From the NCBI RefSeq assembly GCF_019649055.1, contig NW_026570287.1:1-64000 (forward strand): a stretch of 64,000 nt of DNA, written 5' to 3'. Under the pieces are notes generated by a model. The model ran no database searches, was not told the DNA's origin, and saw only the letters and a list, made by a program, of their open reading frames with translations. This document shows, piece after piece, positions 61,836-64,000 of the stretch; the first letter of the stretch is position 1; each line of letters begins with the position of its first letter. This DNA is from Paramacrobiotus metropolitanus. Its lineage: Eukaryota; Tardigrada; Eutardigrada; Parachela; Macrobiotidae. A program made the translations under genes and the position numbers.

Positions 61836-64000
61836 ATGGGTAATGCGCAGAGTGAAATCAACTTGAAAGGAGGACCTGTGGGCTACCATGTGCTCAAGGT
61901 AAAAATTATGTCTGTTCTAGAAGAGCGACTGACAATGAGTGTTCTTTTCGGAGTCTTTTCTCTAAAATTGGCCAGAAAGTTTGTTTCCTTTTCCGCTTCA
62001 CATGTTCTGTTTATGTGCGATCATGCTGTTTCGATACAAAAATGGGCACTGTGACTGCTGATAATGAAAGCAGTGACCGATTGTTGACAGTCGGAGTGAT
62101 GGCTAACAAATTACGAAGTTTTCAGGGTAAAAAATAACTTCATTATGTAGGTTCAAGACGATTCACCTGGCTCCAAAGCAGGACTGGAGCCATTTTTTGA
62201 CTTTATTACAAGCATCAATGGACAGCGCTTGCTGGAGGATGACGAAACTTTTAAAGGCACATTGAAGAATAACGTGGATCGTCCTGTGGAGCTGGAGCTG
62301 TACAATACAAAAAGTCAGAATATTCGTAAAGTGATCCTAATCCCATCCACTTCTTGGGGAGGCCAGGGATTGCTTGGGGTATCCATTCGGTTCTGCTCCT
62401 TTGAAGGAGCTGAGCAGAACGTGTGGCATGTTTTGGTAAGCCTTGCGCGTTATAACTTGAAGTTTATATTATGAAGTATTAATAATATTATTATGTTTTA
62501 TTATATTATGAAGTATTATTATTATGCTCGAAGTAAGTACTGCAGCTTTGTGGGCAGTGTGACATTTTTTATATTTTACAGGAAGTTCATCCCGGATCTC
62601 CAGCAGCGGCAGCACAGTTTCGTGCCTATTCCGATTACATTATTGGAGCGGACGTGTTATTGAAAGAGTCGGAGGATTTATTCGCCGTTATTGAATCGCA
62701 CGAAGGGAAACCATTGAAGTTGTTCGTGTACAATACCGACACTGACACTGTTCGAGATGTGACGATTATTCCCAATCGCAACTGGGGTGGTGGAGGAAGG
62801 TAAAGCACCACGCAGGTTTATTTTCTGTTTTATGTTAATTTTTGGATTTCATATAATTTATTTCTTTATCAGTGTGGGTTGCGATATTGGCTTCGGCTAT
62901 CTCCACCGGATTCCACATCAGGCGAAAGACGAAACTGGCGGCGGAGAGGCCGTTAAGAGTAACCAGCATAATGTGGGCAAAGCTTCGACGTGTGGACACG
63001 ATCACGCCCATCCGCACGATCATTCTCATCATCACGGCCACCATGACCACAACCATGATCATCATGATCACAGTCACCACGATCACGGGCATGATCACCA
63101 CGATCACGGGCACAGCCATGCGCACGGCGCCTGCGGTGGGCATGATCATGATCATCATGCTCCAGCCAAACAGGATTTGTCGGGAGTGACCCGAGGCATA
63201 AATGGATCTGTCACTGAACATGTGCATTCTTCATCCTGTTCTCATGGACACGGGCCGCACAGTCACGATCACGGGGATTCACACGCGCATCACCATCATG
63301 AACCTGCGGAAAGCGCATCTCTGCTCCATAATTTTGCCAACCCTGCCGCTGTGCCAACAAATACTCTAGTTCGTGAAGGTTTGTCACTTGTCTCGCGATA
63401 ATTCTGTAGGTAGCGCCTTTGCACTGCGCACAAGATTTTTTAACATTTTAATCTTACTTTAATTTATGTTTTGGTTAATATGACGCATAGAAAACGCTGT
63501 GGGCGGAAGGACGTACATCTGTTCAGCGCAAACATTAATTTTGGACATTTAAGACTTTTTCTCTATCTTAAGATTGTGTCCGAGCACTATATATTTATAT
63601 TCCCGAACAGACAATATGATGTAGTTTGTTGCTTTAATTTTGTTGACATTGGTACTTCTATAAGGTGTAAACGTGATGTTACTGGGCGTCTTTGAGTACT
63701 TCGTTCTTAAAAATAATTAACATTATCATAATCGTATAAGTTCTGGTTTTGCGCTCAGATTGGTTGAATGCCTATTTGTTTCAGCGCCAATGACAGCGCC
63801 AGCTCCAATCAGTCCAGTTCCCGAACCTGCCAAAGTACAACAAACCACGGCTGCTCCGTTGATTGATTTAAATCCTTCGCCTCAGATTCCGGCGGGATCT
63901 TTTAGCATTGGAAAACCGATGTTTCCACCTACTCAATCTTCCTATGCCACTTCGTACACGACCCCGAATTACTCTTTTGCGCCTCCACCGGTAACGCCTC
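61836..64000 (+). CDS. Golgi reassembly-stacking protein (GRASP55/65), 5' part
   Basis: Peripheral Golgi protein that stacks cisternae through paired PDZ-like domains. Five exons reach the window edge: 61836-61898, 62151-62435, 62582-62799, 62873-63378 and 63785 onward. The start [20 protein letters not shown] keeps Gly2 for N-myristoylation. PDZ1 includes [20 protein letters not shown] and the hallmark [20 protein letters not shown], then [11 protein letters not shown]2 includes [31 protein letters not shown] and [15 protein letters not shown]. Directly after the GRASP domain comes an unusual His/Asp-rich segment (63000-63300), then a Pro-rich tail ([15 protein letters not shown]) typical of GRASP C-termini. 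The long open frame that seems to start at 62787 reads through an intron and is not the true start. Paralogue choice (55 or 65) is not decidable; most invertebrates have one gene. Confidence 0.93.
62995..63305 (+). other. histidine-rich insert in the GRASP protein
   Basis: Within exon 62873-63378, about 100 residues contain roughly 45-50 His, many as HDH, HGH and HHD (for example [18 protein letters not shown]), plus a few Cys. The pattern is like the metal-binding loops of ZIP and CDF zinc transporters, yet it is fused in frame after a GRASP domain. The underlying CAC/CAT-GAC/GAT repeats suggest growth by slippage. Confidence 0.85.

Noticed and set aside
62787-62872. Apparent N-terminal extension with a hydrophobic stretch before the His-rich GRASP exon, suggesting a separate zinc transporter
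   Set aside because: The sequence lies between a gtaaag donor at 62800 and an atcag acceptor at 62871-62872. The spliced product continues the GRASP domain ([15 protein letters not shown]) in frame, so it is intron.

Overview
The window is eukaryotic genomic DNA from an invertebrate animal. It has many spliced genes with short GT-AG introns (roughly 70 to 700 bases), AT-rich intergenic DNA, a nuclear tRNA gene, and single-copy metazoan genes (SMC4, EIF2B5, CCDC6, TMEM245, POGLUT1, a GRASP, DHFR). The compact introns and the presence of at least two receptor guanylyl cyclases would suit an ecdysozoan such as a tardigrade. That is inference; no marker in the window fixes the taxon. Nothing looks bacterial or viral. 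Exon coordinates were read by hand from splice sites, reading frames and intron phase, so edges may be off by a base or two.

Layout, left to right: last two coding exons of a receptor guanylyl cyclase (+, 41-374); POGLUT1/rumi O-glucosyltransferase (-, 645-2121); a possible small secreted protein (-, 2.55-2.9 kb); a fatty-acid-binding protein (-, 4.04-4.91 kb); SMC4 condensin ATPase (+, 7095-12273); a complete receptor guanylyl cyclase (+, 13331-19590); a large Ser/Arg-rich nuclear protein (-, 19824-23533); a gene-poor stretch holding three related small two-exon genes of unknown family (+, 26.66, 28.86 and 32.59 kb), which the long-ORF view misses; an HP1-like chromodomain protein (-, 33.5-35.2 kb); tRNA-Val(AAC) (-, 36.34 kb); dihydrofolate reductase (+, 36.93-38.08 kb); a PH-domain protein ending in an array of tiny repeated exons (-, 39.0-42.5 kb); TMEM245 (-, 44.9-48.9 kb); two exon-like stretches of unknown origin (-, 50.2-51.1 kb); eIF2B epsilon (+, 51.4-54.4 kb); CCDC6 (-, 55.2-60.3 kb) with a minisatellite in its first intron; and the 5' part of a GRASP55/65 Golgi protein with a histidine-rich insert (+, 61.8 kb to the window edge).

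The housekeeping genes are unrelated in function and simply adjacent. Two things stand out. The first is the cluster of three paralogous small genes: a shared first exon with MIP start, a C-x2-C-x-QRR motif and a phase-0 intron, fast-diverging second exons, and TATA-box promoters. The second is the tandem array of phase 1-1 symmetric microexons at the 3' end of the PH-domain gene, each of which could be skipped or kept without changing frame.
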